A stretch of DNA of 34,442 nucleotides, from contig CADABA010000010.1 in the NCBI GenBank assembly GCA_902785985.1, forward strand, positions 1 to 34,442. Reading direction: 5' to 3'. The translations under genes and the position numbers were made by a program. This stretch comes from an uncultured Lachnospiraceae bacterium. Lineage in GTDB: Bacteria > Bacillota > Clostridia > Lachnospirales > Lachnospiraceae. Positions 1 to 7,078 of this stretch are shown here, in pieces. How positions within the stretch are numbered: the stretch's first letter is position 1; every line of letters starts with the position of its first letter. The notes beneath the pieces are model-generated. The model had not been told where the DNA came from, did not search any database, and saw only the letters and a program-made list of their open reading frames with translations.

Positions 1-63
1 GCATGATACGATAACCGAAACTCATTGCACTGCAAAAACGCACTTGTGTCATCTACAGTACAA

Positions 64-178
64 ACTGAGCAGGCAGTATATTTCGAAGGAGATGTATGTA
101 GCCGGGTCGTGATCACGACAACAGAGATTGCCGATTGGGCACCTGTGGGACAGTAGTATGTTCCGGGGTGCTTTTTTT
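64..178 (+). promoter_or_regulatory. NiCo (czcD-motif) riboswitch with terminator expression platform
   Basis: The segment carries the conserved blocks I recall for the NiCo aptamer in the right order: ACTGAGCAGGCA at 64-75, GCCGGG at 101-106, CAACAGA at 119-125 and CTGTGGGACAGT at 143-154. ACTG (64-67) and CAGT (151-154) close the outer helix. The family binds Ni2+/Co2+ (later work also implicates Fe2+) at a four-way junction and usually controls CDF or other metal exporters, which matches the gene downstream. The 3' aptamer strand is shared with a terminator hairpin (139-171) ending in seven T, so metal binding should disrupt the terminator and switch the exporter on. The mechanism is inferred from family knowledge and the visible overlap. 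A possible promoter (TTGCAC at 25-30 with a weak -10 near 50-59) is too poor to call. Confidence 0.85.
139..178 (+). terminator. Intrinsic terminator of the NiCo riboswitch
   Basis: GCACC (139-143) pairs with GGTGC (167-171). An inner stem GGGACA/TGTTCC closes a GTAGTA loop, and seven T follow at 172-178. The hairpin uses the 3' part of the aptamer, including the strand closing its outer helix, so terminator and aptamer are mutually exclusive. This is the classical ON-switch layout. Confidence 0.8.
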
Positions 179-214
179 GTACCCCAAAAGGATGACGGGA
201 TAAGGAGGCAAAGT

Positions 215-1096
215 ACGAAATCTGCACAGGAAAAAAAGATCATTAAGAAATTATCGTTTGTGGGAATTCTTGGAAATGTATTGCTGGCCGCATTTAAACT
301 GACCGCCGGGCTTCTCGGAAGATCCGGGGCGATGGTCTCGGATGCGGTGCATTCCCTGTCGGATGTATTTGCTACATTCATAGCTTTTCTCGGAGTACTG
401 CTTTCCAGACAGCCTGAGGACGCGGAACATCCCTACGGTCATGAAAGGCTGGAATCTGCAGCTTCCCTGATCCTCGGGCTGATTCTGGCCGGTACGGGCC
501 TGGGAATCGGCTATACGGGTCTCCATAAGCTTGCAGCCGGAGAAGAACTGGAAGTGCCGACGCTGCTTCCGCTGATTGCAGCGGTCGTGTCGATCATTGT
601 GAAGGAGGGAATGTTCTGGTACACGATGTACTATGCCAAAAGGCTGCACTCTTCCGCGTTCAGGGCAGATGCCTGGCATCATCGTTCGGATGCATTATCG
701 TCTGTCGGCTCATTTGCAGGTATTGCACTGGCGCGGATCGGCTTTCCGATCATGGACCCGATCGCGAGTCTTCTCATCTGCCTCTTTATACTGAAGGTAG
801 CTTTCGATATTTCGCAGGATGCGCTGAATAAGATGCTGGATACCTCTGGTGGGAAAGAACTGGAAGATACCATTCGGAGTTTTATTGAAAAGCAGCCGGG
901 CGTTATACGGATCGATCTGCTGCATACCAGGCAGTTCGGAGATAAAATTTACATTGATCTGGAGATTGCGGTGGACGGTAATATACGGCTTGTGGAGGCG
1001 CATGGTATTGCCGAGAATGTGCATCATAAGGTGGAGCAGGAATTTCCGAATGTAAAGCATGTGATGATCCATGTGAATCCGGCGAACGAATCGTAG
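215..1096 (+). CDS. Cation diffusion facilitator (CDF) family metal efflux transporter
   Basis: A membrane antiporter exporting divalent metal (Zn, Co, Ni, Fe or Mn class) in exchange for protons; the riboswitch points to Ni/Co or Fe. From the start chosen here it is 293 residues, the usual CDF length. Metal-site motifs are H46/D50 in TM2 (DAVHSLSD), the HPYGHERLE loop near 72-80, and H155/D159 in TM5 (DAWHHRSD). A cytoplasmic dimerisation domain fills the last ~80 residues, ending HVMIHVNPA. The open frame extends upstream to TTG 128 and ATG 158, but both lie inside the riboswitch and its terminator. The only good ribosome site is AAGGAGG at 202-208, six bases before an in-frame ACG at 215 (ACG AAA TCT GCA), exactly where family members normally begin. 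So either ACG is the start, or an ATG has mutated or been misread. Confidence 0.88.
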   Translation, partial: TKSAQEKKIIKKLSFVGILGNVLLAAFKLTAGLLGRSGAMVSDAVHSLSDVFATFIAFLGVLLSRQPEDAEHPYGHERLESAASLILGLILAGTGLGIGYTGLHKLAAGEELEVPTLLPLIAAVVSIIVKEGMFWYTMYYAKRLHSSAFRADAWHHRSDALSSVGSFAGIALARIGFPIMDPIASLLICLFILKVAFDISQDALNKMLDTSGGKELEDTIRSFIEKQPGVIRIDLLHTRQFGDKIYIDLEIAVDGNIRLVEAHGIAENVHHKVEQEFPNVKHVMIHVNPANES

Positions 1097-1107
1097 TTCT
1101 CTTTACC

Positions 1108-1136
1108 TTTTCATGGATGGTCAGGCATTGTATAAT
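1108..1136 (+). promoter_or_regulatory. Putative sigma-70-type promoter for the phasin/aarF pair
   Basis: TTTTCA at 1108-1113 and a perfect TATAAT at 1131-1136 are separated by 17 bases. The start codon of the next gene is 70 bases downstream. The -35 is only a partial match, the -10 is consensus. Confidence 0.5.
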
Positions 1137-1206
1137 AATAGTAATGACACATCGTTCGCTCATCACAAACAAAGCACAGACACTTTCGTAAATGAGGAGG
1201 TCTCAC

Positions 1207-1590
1207 ATGGACAAACTGACAGACGGAATCAAAACACTTCTTCTTGCCGGCCTCGGCGCAGCCTCTCTCACCGCCGACAAATCAAGGGAACTTCTGGACG
1301 AGCTGGTCCAGCGTGGCGAACTCACGATCGAGCAAGGCAGAGCTTTGAACCAGGAACTCAAGCACCGTATGGCTTCGGCTGGCGAGAAGGCCGCAAAAAA
1401 AGCTGTGCCTGAAGCAAAAAAAGTCGACAATGATGAGCTTGTATTCACTCCGGACGAAAGTTCCGCCGATAAGCCTGCTCCGACCGCGGAGACCGTCGAG
1501 ACACTTCTCAAAGGATCCCTCCGCGATAATCTGACCGAAGAAGAACTTGCATCTCTGAAAGCGCTCCTCAAAAAGGGAGGCGCCCTCTGA
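1207..1590 (+). CDS. Phasin-like small helical protein
   Basis: A 127-residue protein beginning MDKLTDGIKTLLLAGLGAAS, with the short hydrophobic helix followed by a charged helix (KSRELLDELVQRGELTIEQG) typical of Firmicute proteins annotated as phasin family or polyhydroxyalkanoate-granule-like. In Clostridia these often sit directly before an AarF/UbiB gene, as here (13-base gap). The C-terminal half is acidic and Ala/Glu/Lys-rich, ending in a predicted helix (EELASLKALLKKGG). The start is ATG 1207 with AGGAGG at 1195-1200. The upstream in-frame ATG at 1192 overlaps that ribosome site and is rejected. The actual role is unknown; a scaffold or regulator of the adjacent AarF protein is inference from neighbourhood only. 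Confidence 0.7.
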   Translation: MDKLTDGIKTLLLAGLGAASLTADKSRELLDELVQRGELTIEQGRALNQELKHRMASAGEKAAKKAVPEAKKVDNDELVFTPDESSADKPAPTAETVETLLKGSLRDNLTEEELASLKALLKKGGAL

Positions 1591-1603
1591 CAGGAGATAA
1601 ACC

Positions 1604-3286
1604 ATGGCAGCCCAGAAAGAAAAAGAAAAGCGTGAGCGAAACCGTGACCGCGACGAAGAACGGAAAAAGAAGCGACGCGAGAAAGAAGCCCGGGAAAAGG
1701 CAGAAACGGATCAGCGATTTCGTGAGATCCGGGACGTTATTTCCCGTAATGAAATCACGCGCGGCATCTCACCGGAAAAGCTGCGCGTAATCATCGAAGA
1801 GCTCGGACCCACCTATATTAAGCTGGGCCAGATCATGTCCCTGCACTCGGATATTCTTCCGAAGGCTTACTGCGACGAGCTCATGAAACTGAATTCCGAA
1901 GTACCTCCCATGCCCTTCTCCGAGGTCGAGGAAGTCCTGAACCATTCGTACCGTACGAACTGGCGCGAGGTCTTCGAGACGATCGAAGAAGTCCCTCTCG
2001 GGTCCGCATCCATCGCCCAGGTGCATAAAGCCCGCCTGCTGACCGGTGAAGAAGTCATCGTCAAGGTGGAGCGCAAAGGCATTTATGATACGATGGCTCG
2101 CGACATACGTCTCCTCAAGCGTATTGTCCGCCGGCTTCCGCCTGTAGGCCAGCTCCGGAATCTCGTAGATCTCGACGCAGTCATAGATGAGCTCTGGACT
2201 GTCACGCAGGATGAAATGAACTTCCTCAAGGAAGCCGCCAATATGGAAGAATTCGCCGCGAACAACGCGGAGTATAAATATATCTATGTTCCTAAGCTTT
2301 ACAGGGAACACACCACCGGCCGCGCCCTTGTCATGGAATACGTTTCGGGCATTCCGATCAATAACAAAGCCGAACTGATTGCCCGGGGGTATGACCTTGA
2401 CGAGATCGGCAGCAAATTTGCACACAATTTCATCAACCAGGTCATGAATGACGGCTTCTTCCACGCCGATCCGCATCCCGGAAATGTTCACATCCGGGAC
2501 GGAAAAATCGTCTGGCTCGACATGGGCATGATGGGCCGACTGACGGAACGCGAACGCCGCGTCATGCTGAGAGGCGTCCAGGGCATCGGTCTCCACGATG
2601 TATCCATGGTAACTGACGCGGTTCTCGAGATCGGCAATTTCCATGGAACTCCGGACCGCGACCAGCTCTACCGTGATCTCCGTGAATTCATCGAAGAATA
2701 CGGGAACATTTCCATGGGAAATGTAGACATTGCGGAAGTCCTGGAATCCATGATGGAAGTCATGAAGAAAAATCATGTTGGCCTGCCGCACGGCATGACC
2801 ATGCTGGTCCGAGGAATGGCGCACCTCGAGGGCGTTCTCGCTGACATAAGCCCGGACATCAGCATGATCCAGATTGCAGCGTCGAGCGCTTCCTCCTCCC
2901 TCATACGTCAGATCGACTGGCAGAAAGAGGCAGAACGAACAGCAAGACATATCTACCGCTCTGCAAAAAAGACAATAGAACTGCCCTCTCTCGCTGCTGA
3001 TATCATGAAGGAATACCTTGAGGGACAGTCACGGTTCAACCTGAAACTTGATGCGTCAAGGCAGCTTGAAAGCGTCATCAATTCCGCTGTCCGCAATCTC
3101 GTCATAGGTATGTGTATTGTAGCTCTGCTCCTCTCTTCGAGTATTCTCTGCCTGACCGGAATGAAGCCGCAGATCCTCGGCATTCCGATCCTCGGATTTA
3201 TCGGATATCTGATCGCATTTATCTCTGTCTCTTTTTTCCTTACGCGTTATATTATCCGTAAGATCCGCAGAAATAAAAGAAAATAA
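1604..3286 (+). CDS. AarF/UbiB (ABC1/ADCK) family atypical kinase-like protein
   Basis: A 560-residue member of the UbiB/ABC1 protein-kinase-like family, whose bacterial members act as atypical ATPases/kinases in membrane lipid or quinone metabolism. Visible motifs are the family KxGQ motif as KLGQ (73-76), the alanine-rich nucleotide loop GSASIAQVH (133-141), Lys154 in VIVKVERKG, the catalytic HADPHPGN (287-294) and the DFG-equivalent LDMGMMG near 305-311. Two C-terminal TM helices lie near 498-518 and 525-547, followed by a very basic tail. The first ~40 residues are almost entirely K/R/E/D, likely a long charged helix and unusual in its density. The ribosome site is AGGAGA, 8 bases before ATG. 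It is co-directional with the phasin-like gene. In an anaerobe that probably lacks ubiquinone, the substrate is unclear. Confidence 0.9.
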   Translation: MAAQKEKEKRERNRDRDEERKKKRREKEAREKAETDQRFREIRDVISRNEITRGISPEKLRVIIEELGPTYIKLGQIMSLHSDILPKAYCDELMKLNSEVPPMPFSEVEEVLNHSYRTNWREVFETIEEVPLGSASIAQVHKARLLTGEEVIVKVERKGIYDTMARDIRLLKRIVRRLPPVGQLRNLVDLDAVIDELWTVTQDEMNFLKEAANMEEFAANNAEYKYIYVPKLYREHTTGRALVMEYVSGIPINNKAELIARGYDLDEIGSKFAHNFINQVMNDGFFHADPHPGNVHIRDGKIVWLDMGMMGRLTERERRVMLRGVQGIGLHDVSMVTDAVLEIGNFHGTPDRDQLYRDLREFIEEYGNISMGNVDIAEVLESMMEVMKKNHVGLPHGMTMLVRGMAHLEGVLADISPDISMIQIAASSASSSLIRQIDWQKEAERTARHIYRSAKKTIELPSLAADIMKEYLEGQSRFNLKLDASRQLESVINSAVRNLVIGMCIVALLLSSSILCLTGMKPQILGIPILGFIGYLIAFISVSFFLTRYIIRKIRRNKRK

Positions 3287-3292
3287 TAAAAA

Positions 3293-3473
3293 GGGGCTGT
3301 CGCATTAAGCAAAAAAAGTGCATAAATATTCATGAAGGGACATCCGCAGCGCCGGTACTTATAAATTTTCAAACGAAAGTGCAGAAAATTTATTAGTATC
3401 GCTGCGCGAGGACTAAGCGCGAGCGGTCCCTGAATGAATTATTTATGCACATAATGCTTATTGCGACAGCCTC
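3293..3473. mobile_element. MITE-like palindromic element, copy 1 (also acts as terminator)
   Basis: Terminal inverted repeats GGGGCTGTCGCATTAAGC (left) and GCTTATTGCGACAGCCTC (right) bound a non-coding, nearly palindromic interior. Second-level inverted repeats are GTGCATAAAT/ATTTATGCAC and AGGGAC/GTCCCT, and the centre is a hairpin of TATAAATTTTC against GAAAATTTATTAGTA. A second copy at 10381-10528 lies in opposite orientation and lacks this left central arm. The ends resemble the GGGGCTGTC termini of some Clostridial IS1182-type elements (recalled, not checked). It is flanked by A-run and T-run and sits between convergent genes, so it may terminate both. Confidence 0.75.
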
Positions 3474-3521
3474 TTTTTAAAATTCGGGAAATATGATAAA
3501 GCTGCTTTGGCCGCAGCGGGA

Positions 3522-4451
3522 TCAGTCGTCAAAGAGCGGTGTCGAGAAGTATCTTTCTGCCGTATCCGGAAGGACCGTCACGATCCTCTTCCCGGGTCCC
3601 AGCAGCTCAGCCATACGGATAGCTGCCGCAACATTCGTCCCGGAGGAAATACCACACATGATTCCCTCCCTGGAAGCCAGCAGTCTGGATGTCTCGATTG
3701 CCTCATGATCCCGAACAATACAGATATCACTGTATATTTCCTGATTCAGGATCGGAGGAATCACACCGTCGCCGATTCCCATCTGGATGTGAGTGCCAAT
3801 TGAACCTCCGGAAAGAATGGCCGCATTCTCCGGCTCTACTGCCCAGATCAGCATATTCGGATTCGCCTCTTTTAAAGCTTCCCCGATTCCTGTGATCGTA
3901 CCGCCTGTGCCGATTCCGGAACAGAAACCGTCAATCGGGCCCTGCATATCATCAAGGATTTCCTGAGCCGTCCTGTTCTTCTGGACTTCCACATTGGCGG
4001 GATTCTCAAATTGCTGAGGAACAAAGACATGCGGATCCTCTTCACGCATGCGCAGAGCGATCTCAATGCATTCATTGATGCAGGCGCCGATATCACCGTC
4101 GTCATGTACGAGCATCACTTTGGCTCCGTAATGGCGCACCAGCTTTCTCCGCTCTTCGCTCACGGAATCCGGCATGATGATGATCGTCTTATAGCCGCGG
4201 ACTGCGCCGACCAGTGCGAGGCCTATTCCCTGATTTCCGCTCGTCGGCTCGACAATAACAGAATCTTCATTTATTATTCCGGCTTTTTCAGCTGCTGAAA
4301 TCATGTTGAATGCTGTTCTGGTCTTGATTGAACCTCCGACATTCAGTCCCTCAAATTTTACATAAATTTCAGCGCCATCTTTTGGAGCAATATGATTGAG
4401 ACGCACCAGCGGTGTTCCGCCCATCGCTTCAAGTATATTTCTGCAGAGCAT
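3522..4451 (-). CDS. cysK: Cysteine synthase family (O-acetylserine sulfhydrylase-like, PLP fold type II)
   Basis: A 309-residue PLP enzyme, normal length for CysK, which makes cysteine from O-acetylserine and sulfide. Motifs are the Schiff-base lysine K43 in GGSIKTRTA, the substrate loop TSGNQG (70-75), the phosphate-binding GTGGT (181-185), GISSG (267-271) and the C-terminal PDTAERYFSTPLF. Two positions differ from textbook CysK: the substrate loop reads TSGNQG instead of TSGNTG, and the lysine motif reads SIKTR instead of SVKDR. It may therefore belong to a variant clade, possibly with a different acceptor or donor. The start at 4451 is preceded by a GGGAAGGA-type site ~10 bases away. A good promoter lies at 4728-4756, so the R1 and R2 repeats form a ~270-nt leader. 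Confidence 0.8.
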   Translation of the reverse strand: MLCRNILEAMGGTPLVRLNHIAPKDGAEIYVKFEGLNVGGSIKTRTAFNMISAAEKAGIINEDSVIVEPTSGNQGIGLALVGAVRGYKTIIIMPDSVSEERRKLVRHYGAKVMLVHDDGDIGACINECIEIALRMREEDPHVFVPQQFENPANVEVQKNRTAQEILDDMQGPIDGFCSGIGTGGTITGIGEALKEANPNMLIWAVEPENAAILSGGSIGTHIQMGIGDGVIPPILNQEIYSDICIVRDHEAIETSRLLASREGIMCGISSGTNVAAAIRMAELLGPGKRIVTVLPDTAERYFSTPLFDD

Positions 4452-4477
4452 TCGAGTTTTTCCTTCCCTGGTAAATT

Positions 4478-4605
4478 CTGGAACGCCTCAGCGTTCTTGC
4501 CGCGCCGCGCATGGTGCGAAGCACCTTCCTCACGGTAAGGCTGCGATCCGCCGTGCCTGAGCATTCGTAACAATGCTCCAGTGGAGCATTGTGCAGCTGA
4601 GGCGT
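4478..4605. repeat. R1 multi-hairpin intergenic repeat, copy a
   Basis: Contains nested hairpins: GAACGC/GCGTTC, GGTGC-GAA-GCACC, and CAATGCTCC-AGT-GGAGCATTG. A long outer pairing GCCTGAGC/GCTGAGGC is also possible. The same modules recur at 6831, 18031, 28501 and 32181, and in inverted form at 13431. It lies 26 bases upstream of the cysK start, in the leader. Confidence 0.75.
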
Positions 4606-4699
4606 TTATCTCAGTGGAGGATTGAAACCCGCCACCGAAACGAGCAGGATATTGATCTATCCCCTGCTGATAAAAGCGAGGGGCTTCCCACTGAGATAA
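4606..4699. repeat. R2 palindromic repeat, copy a
   Basis: A 94-bp element bounded by TTATCTCAGTGG and CCACTGAGATAA, with an inner hairpin CCCCTGCT/AGCGAGGGG. Near-identical elements lie at 18344-18438 and 32264-32359. The layout resembles the palindromic ends of IS200/IS605-type elements (inference). Confidence 0.75.
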
Positions 4700-4727
4700 T
4701 TGTCTTCCTCAAAGAAGACCGCATACT

Positions 4728-4756
4728 ATTGTACATTAAACGAAGGAAATAATCAA
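4728..4756 (-). promoter_or_regulatory. Putative cysK promoter
   Basis: On the minus strand TTGATT (4756-4751), a 17-base spacer and TACAAT (4733-4728) form a good sigma-70-type promoter firing toward cysK. Transcripts would start near 4721 and include repeats R2a and R1a as 5' leader. A 6-bp hairpin GTCTTC/GAAGAC lies just after the predicted start. Confidence 0.6.
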
Positions 4757-4844
4757 TTTAATGATAACAATCCTGCTTGCTTTTCATCTCTGACGCCGAA
4801 TTGAATGATAACAATCCTTTATATTTCATCTCTGACGCTGAATT
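4757..4844. repeat. Two ~43-bp imperfect tandem repeats upstream of the cysK promoter
   Basis: Two copies share AATGATAACAATCCT, a variable AT-rich segment, and TTTCATCTCTGACGC(C/T)GAAT. They abut the -35 box of the cysK promoter on its upstream side. A third, strongly degenerate copy may follow near 4857-4900. The minus-strand frame across them (NSASEMK twice) has no good start and is not called a gene. Confidence 0.6.
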
Positions 4845-4954
4845 CCCGTGACCTCGGTAATGAAATGAACACGCAACGCAAATTATCTCTCTGACACAGG
4901 ATACAGATACAAGCCGATCCTGGTCAGCATCAAGGGATTCAAGGTATTCTCCGG

Positions 4955-5446
4955 TCACACTTCCGCCACCCGTGTATATACGGTCTTTCCATCCCTGACA
5001 CTCGACTTCATAAGGGAAATCTTCCTGACCATCATCTCCCCTTTCGGAGCCTTTACAGCCTTCCAGCTTCCCGCCGCTTTCCGCACCAGCGTGATATGCG
5101 GTGCAAACTTCTTCTGATCATATGAAATCCCTGCTTGATCCAAAGCTGCCCGTACGGCTTTTGCCGCCTGCGAAAGCCCCTGGTTGCCTTTCACTCCGAC
5201 CCATAGAATATCACCGAAATTTCCGAAATCTGAGAGCGACAGCTTAAATGGTTTATAGGAAATAGTCTGCAGAGAGGTTTTTACTTCCGGCACATTCTCT
5301 ACCTCCCCAATAAAGGCGAGGGTCAGATGCAGATTATTTGAAGCCACATAGCTCCCCCTGACTCCGCTCTTCTTCAGTTCATGCATCGTCCCTGTAATAG
5401 TCTTCTTTATGCTGTCATCCAGCTCGATTGCTATAAATAAACGCAT
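4955..5446 (-). CDS. thpR: RNA 2',3'-cyclic phosphodiesterase (2H family, LigT/ThpR)
   Basis: A 163-residue 2H phosphoesterase with both catalytic HxTx motifs: HLTL (40-43) and HITL (117-120). The family hydrolyses 2',3'-cyclic phosphate ends on RNA; the physiological role is not fixed. The N-terminus MRLFIAIELDD is characteristic. ATG 5446 has GGAGG about six bases upstream and is preferred over an in-frame ATG at 5470, whose extra eight residues would overlap that ribosome site. It is single and minus strand, downstream of the acyltransferase gene with a 63-base gap and probably co-transcribed with it. Confidence 0.9.
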   Translation of the reverse strand: MRLFIAIELDDSIKKTITGTMHELKKSGVRGSYVASNNLHLTLAFIGEVENVPEVKTSLQTISYKPFKLSLSDFGNFGDILWVGVKGNQGLSQAAKAVRAALDQAGISYDQKKFAPHITLVRKAAGSWKAVKAPKGEMMVRKISLMKSSVRDGKTVYTRVAEV

Positions 5447-5509
5447 TTTTTCCTCCGGATAAAATTCCATACGTCTGTGGTTCTTCTGTTCAGCTCTTTT
5501 CGTTTCATA

Positions 5510-6781
5510 TCAATTACTACTCGCATGGCTCTCTTCTACAGCGAATTCCAGCTTTGTAACCAGGAACTCCGGTGCGTCTGAGTACACATAATAACAGCAA
5601 TTGGCCGTCGACAGAACGATACATTTTCCCTTTCCATGGTAATTATATTCGGTCTGCGTCGACTCAAGCCTTGAATTCGGGATCTTCAGCGGGAAGGCAT
5701 CTCTCAGCGCCCTCACAACCGCTCTGTCCATATCATCGAGTGAGAGTGTATATCCTTCCGCATCATGCCGCAGACGCCCGTTTCCGAGCTCTGCAAACCC
5801 CTTCTCGTTTGGCAGGGCTTCCACACGGACAGGCACGTCGATTCCCTGATATTTTTTCTCAGCGAGCTGCTTTCTGACATTCTTTCGCTCCCACCGATAC
5901 CAATTCGGGATACGGACTGTACGGCTGTCAGAATGGTCTGTCAGGGTTCCGTATTCATCCAACTCCCAATAAACTCCGCAGTTCTCGCAGAAAATGCCGT
6001 TTCTGTAACTCCGCATCCTTCCCTCAGTTTTACATTTCGGGCATTGATAAAGCGGCAAATGAAGCCCCTCTGCACGCCACGTCTCCGATATCCTGATCCT
6101 ATTCTTTCTCTGCCACTCGTACTCGTCATATTGAAGCCTGGCTGCAATCGCCGACTGTACTTCATCTGCCGAAGCACTTTCAAGCTCATCCACTGTAAAG
6201 ATCTGCTCGATCACAGCGCTTATCGGCACCTTCCGCGTCCGCGATTCGTCCCAGAACGGATTCGACAGATAGCCTCCGTGCGCTGTGATCGTGACGACCG
6301 GAACCTTCAGATATTTTGCAAGTGCACCGAGATGATCCGGAAACTGAGAAGTAACACCTGCGTCGCAGTGGCGGCTCTCCGGAAAAATGACGAGCGGTTC
6401 CCGCAGCTCCCTGAGAACGTATCGCATGTTCAGCAGCGCTTCAACAGACGGGGTGTACCGGCGCTTACCGATGCAGCCTCCGTGACGGTAAAGCCATTTC
6501 CCGTAATTGGCAAAGCCCTCCATATCCGACACATAATTAGCCCGTCTCGGAAAAAGCAGGCGCGGAACAATATAATAGTCCATCGGTCCCTGGTGTGTGG
6601 CCAGCACAAGAAAAGGTCCTTTAAGGCCATGCATACGAATTCTGCGGATCTTCATTTTCGGGCCGCCGGTAGAAAACCAGGACACTGTCCATAGGAGCAT
6701 TGAGATTGGCATGAACTGTCTGACAGGTTTTTCTCTCAGATCAAAAGGGGTCATGTCATTACTCTTGTTGATCAGTGACAT
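5510..6781 (-). CDS. PlsC-like lysophospholipid acyltransferase fused to a zinc ribbon
   Basis: A 423-residue protein. The N-terminal half is a PlsC/LPLAT acyltransferase domain: a hydrophobic entry segment around 25-37, the HX4D motif H63-D68 (HQGPMDYY), and a FPES block at 133-136 in place of the usual FPEG. It would acylate a lysophospholipid or related acceptor at the membrane. After a linker there is a zinc ribbon, C247/C250 (CPKC) and C265/C268 (CENC), then an acidic ~150-residue C-terminal domain I do not recognise. Typical PlsC is ~200-250 residues, so the second half is an add-on. The start at 6781 follows GAGGTAATC. Repeat R1b lies 50 bases upstream of the start. Substrate cannot be predicted. 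Confidence 0.8.
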   Translation of the reverse strand: MSLINKSNDMTPFDLREKPVRQFMPISMLLWTVSWFSTGGPKMKIRRIRMHGLKGPFLVLATHQGPMDYYIVPRLLFPRRANYVSDMEGFANYGKWLYRHGGCIGKRRYTPSVEALLNMRYVLRELREPLVIFPESRHCDAGVTSQFPDHLGALAKYLKVPVVTITAHGGYLSNPFWDESRTRKVPISAVIEQIFTVDELESASADEVQSAIAARLQYDEYEWQRKNRIRISETWRAEGLHLPLYQCPKCKTEGRMRSYRNGIFCENCGVYWELDEYGTLTDHSDSRTVRIPNWYRWERKNVRKQLAEKKYQGIDVPVRVEALPNEKGFAELGNGRLRHDAEGYTLSLDDMDRAVVRALRDAFPLKIPNSRLESTQTEYNYHGKGKCIVLSTANCCYYVYSDAPEFLVTKLEFAVEESHASSN

Positions 6782-6830
6782 ATTTGATTACCTCGTTCAT
6801 TATTCATCTATTTACCACTCTTCATTCTTT

Positions 6831-6919
6831 CAGGAACGCCTCTGCGTTCTTTCCGCGCCGCGCAGGGTGCGAAGCCCCTTCCTCACAGTAAAGCTGCGAT
6901 CGGCCGGAGGCGTTTATCA
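6831..6919. repeat. R1 multi-hairpin repeat, copy b (short form)
   Basis: Carries GAACGC/GCGTTC, the GCGCCGCGC block and GGTGC-GAA-GCCCC, and ends GGAGGCGTTTATC. It lacks the CAATGCTCC hairpin of copies a and f. It lies 50 bases upstream of the acyltransferase start codon, in the same orientation to the gene as copies a, f and g. Confidence 0.7.
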
Positions 6920-7078
6920 CCTGCTCATCATTATACACGTAAAATACGTGCCAATGCATCATTAAGTCACCATCAGATATTGCCCTAAATCGAAAGTTAT
7001 TTAACAAAAACACCCCCATTAGTGGTATTCTAAATATAATCAGCATCACGCTTTCAGACGAATCGAAAGGAGAATACT

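Noticed and set aside
128..214. N-terminal extension of the CDF gene from TTG 128 or ATG 158
   Set aside because: Both starts lie in the NiCo aptamer or its terminator and lack a ribosome site; family members begin near residue 215 equivalents.
1108..1206. A second riboswitch before the phasin-like gene
   Set aside because: Only a promoter and a ribosome site are visible; there is no conserved motif and too little sequence after the -10.
1769..2950. 393-codon minus-strand frame
   Set aside because: Lies wholly antisense to the aarF-type gene, whose family motifs are unambiguous; the antisense product has no recognisable features.
4606..4699. CRISPR repeat because of GGATTGAAACCC strings in R2
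   Set aside because: Each occurrence is single, lies inside a palindromic element, and has no regularly spaced repeats or cas genes.
4758..4958. 66-codon minus-strand frame over the tandem repeats
   Set aside because: Low-complexity translation of two repeats that abut a promoter; it also overlaps the thpR stop and has no homology I recognise.
5765..6694. 309-codon plus-strand frame
   Set aside because: Antisense to the acyltransferase/zinc-ribbon gene with clear catalytic motifs.
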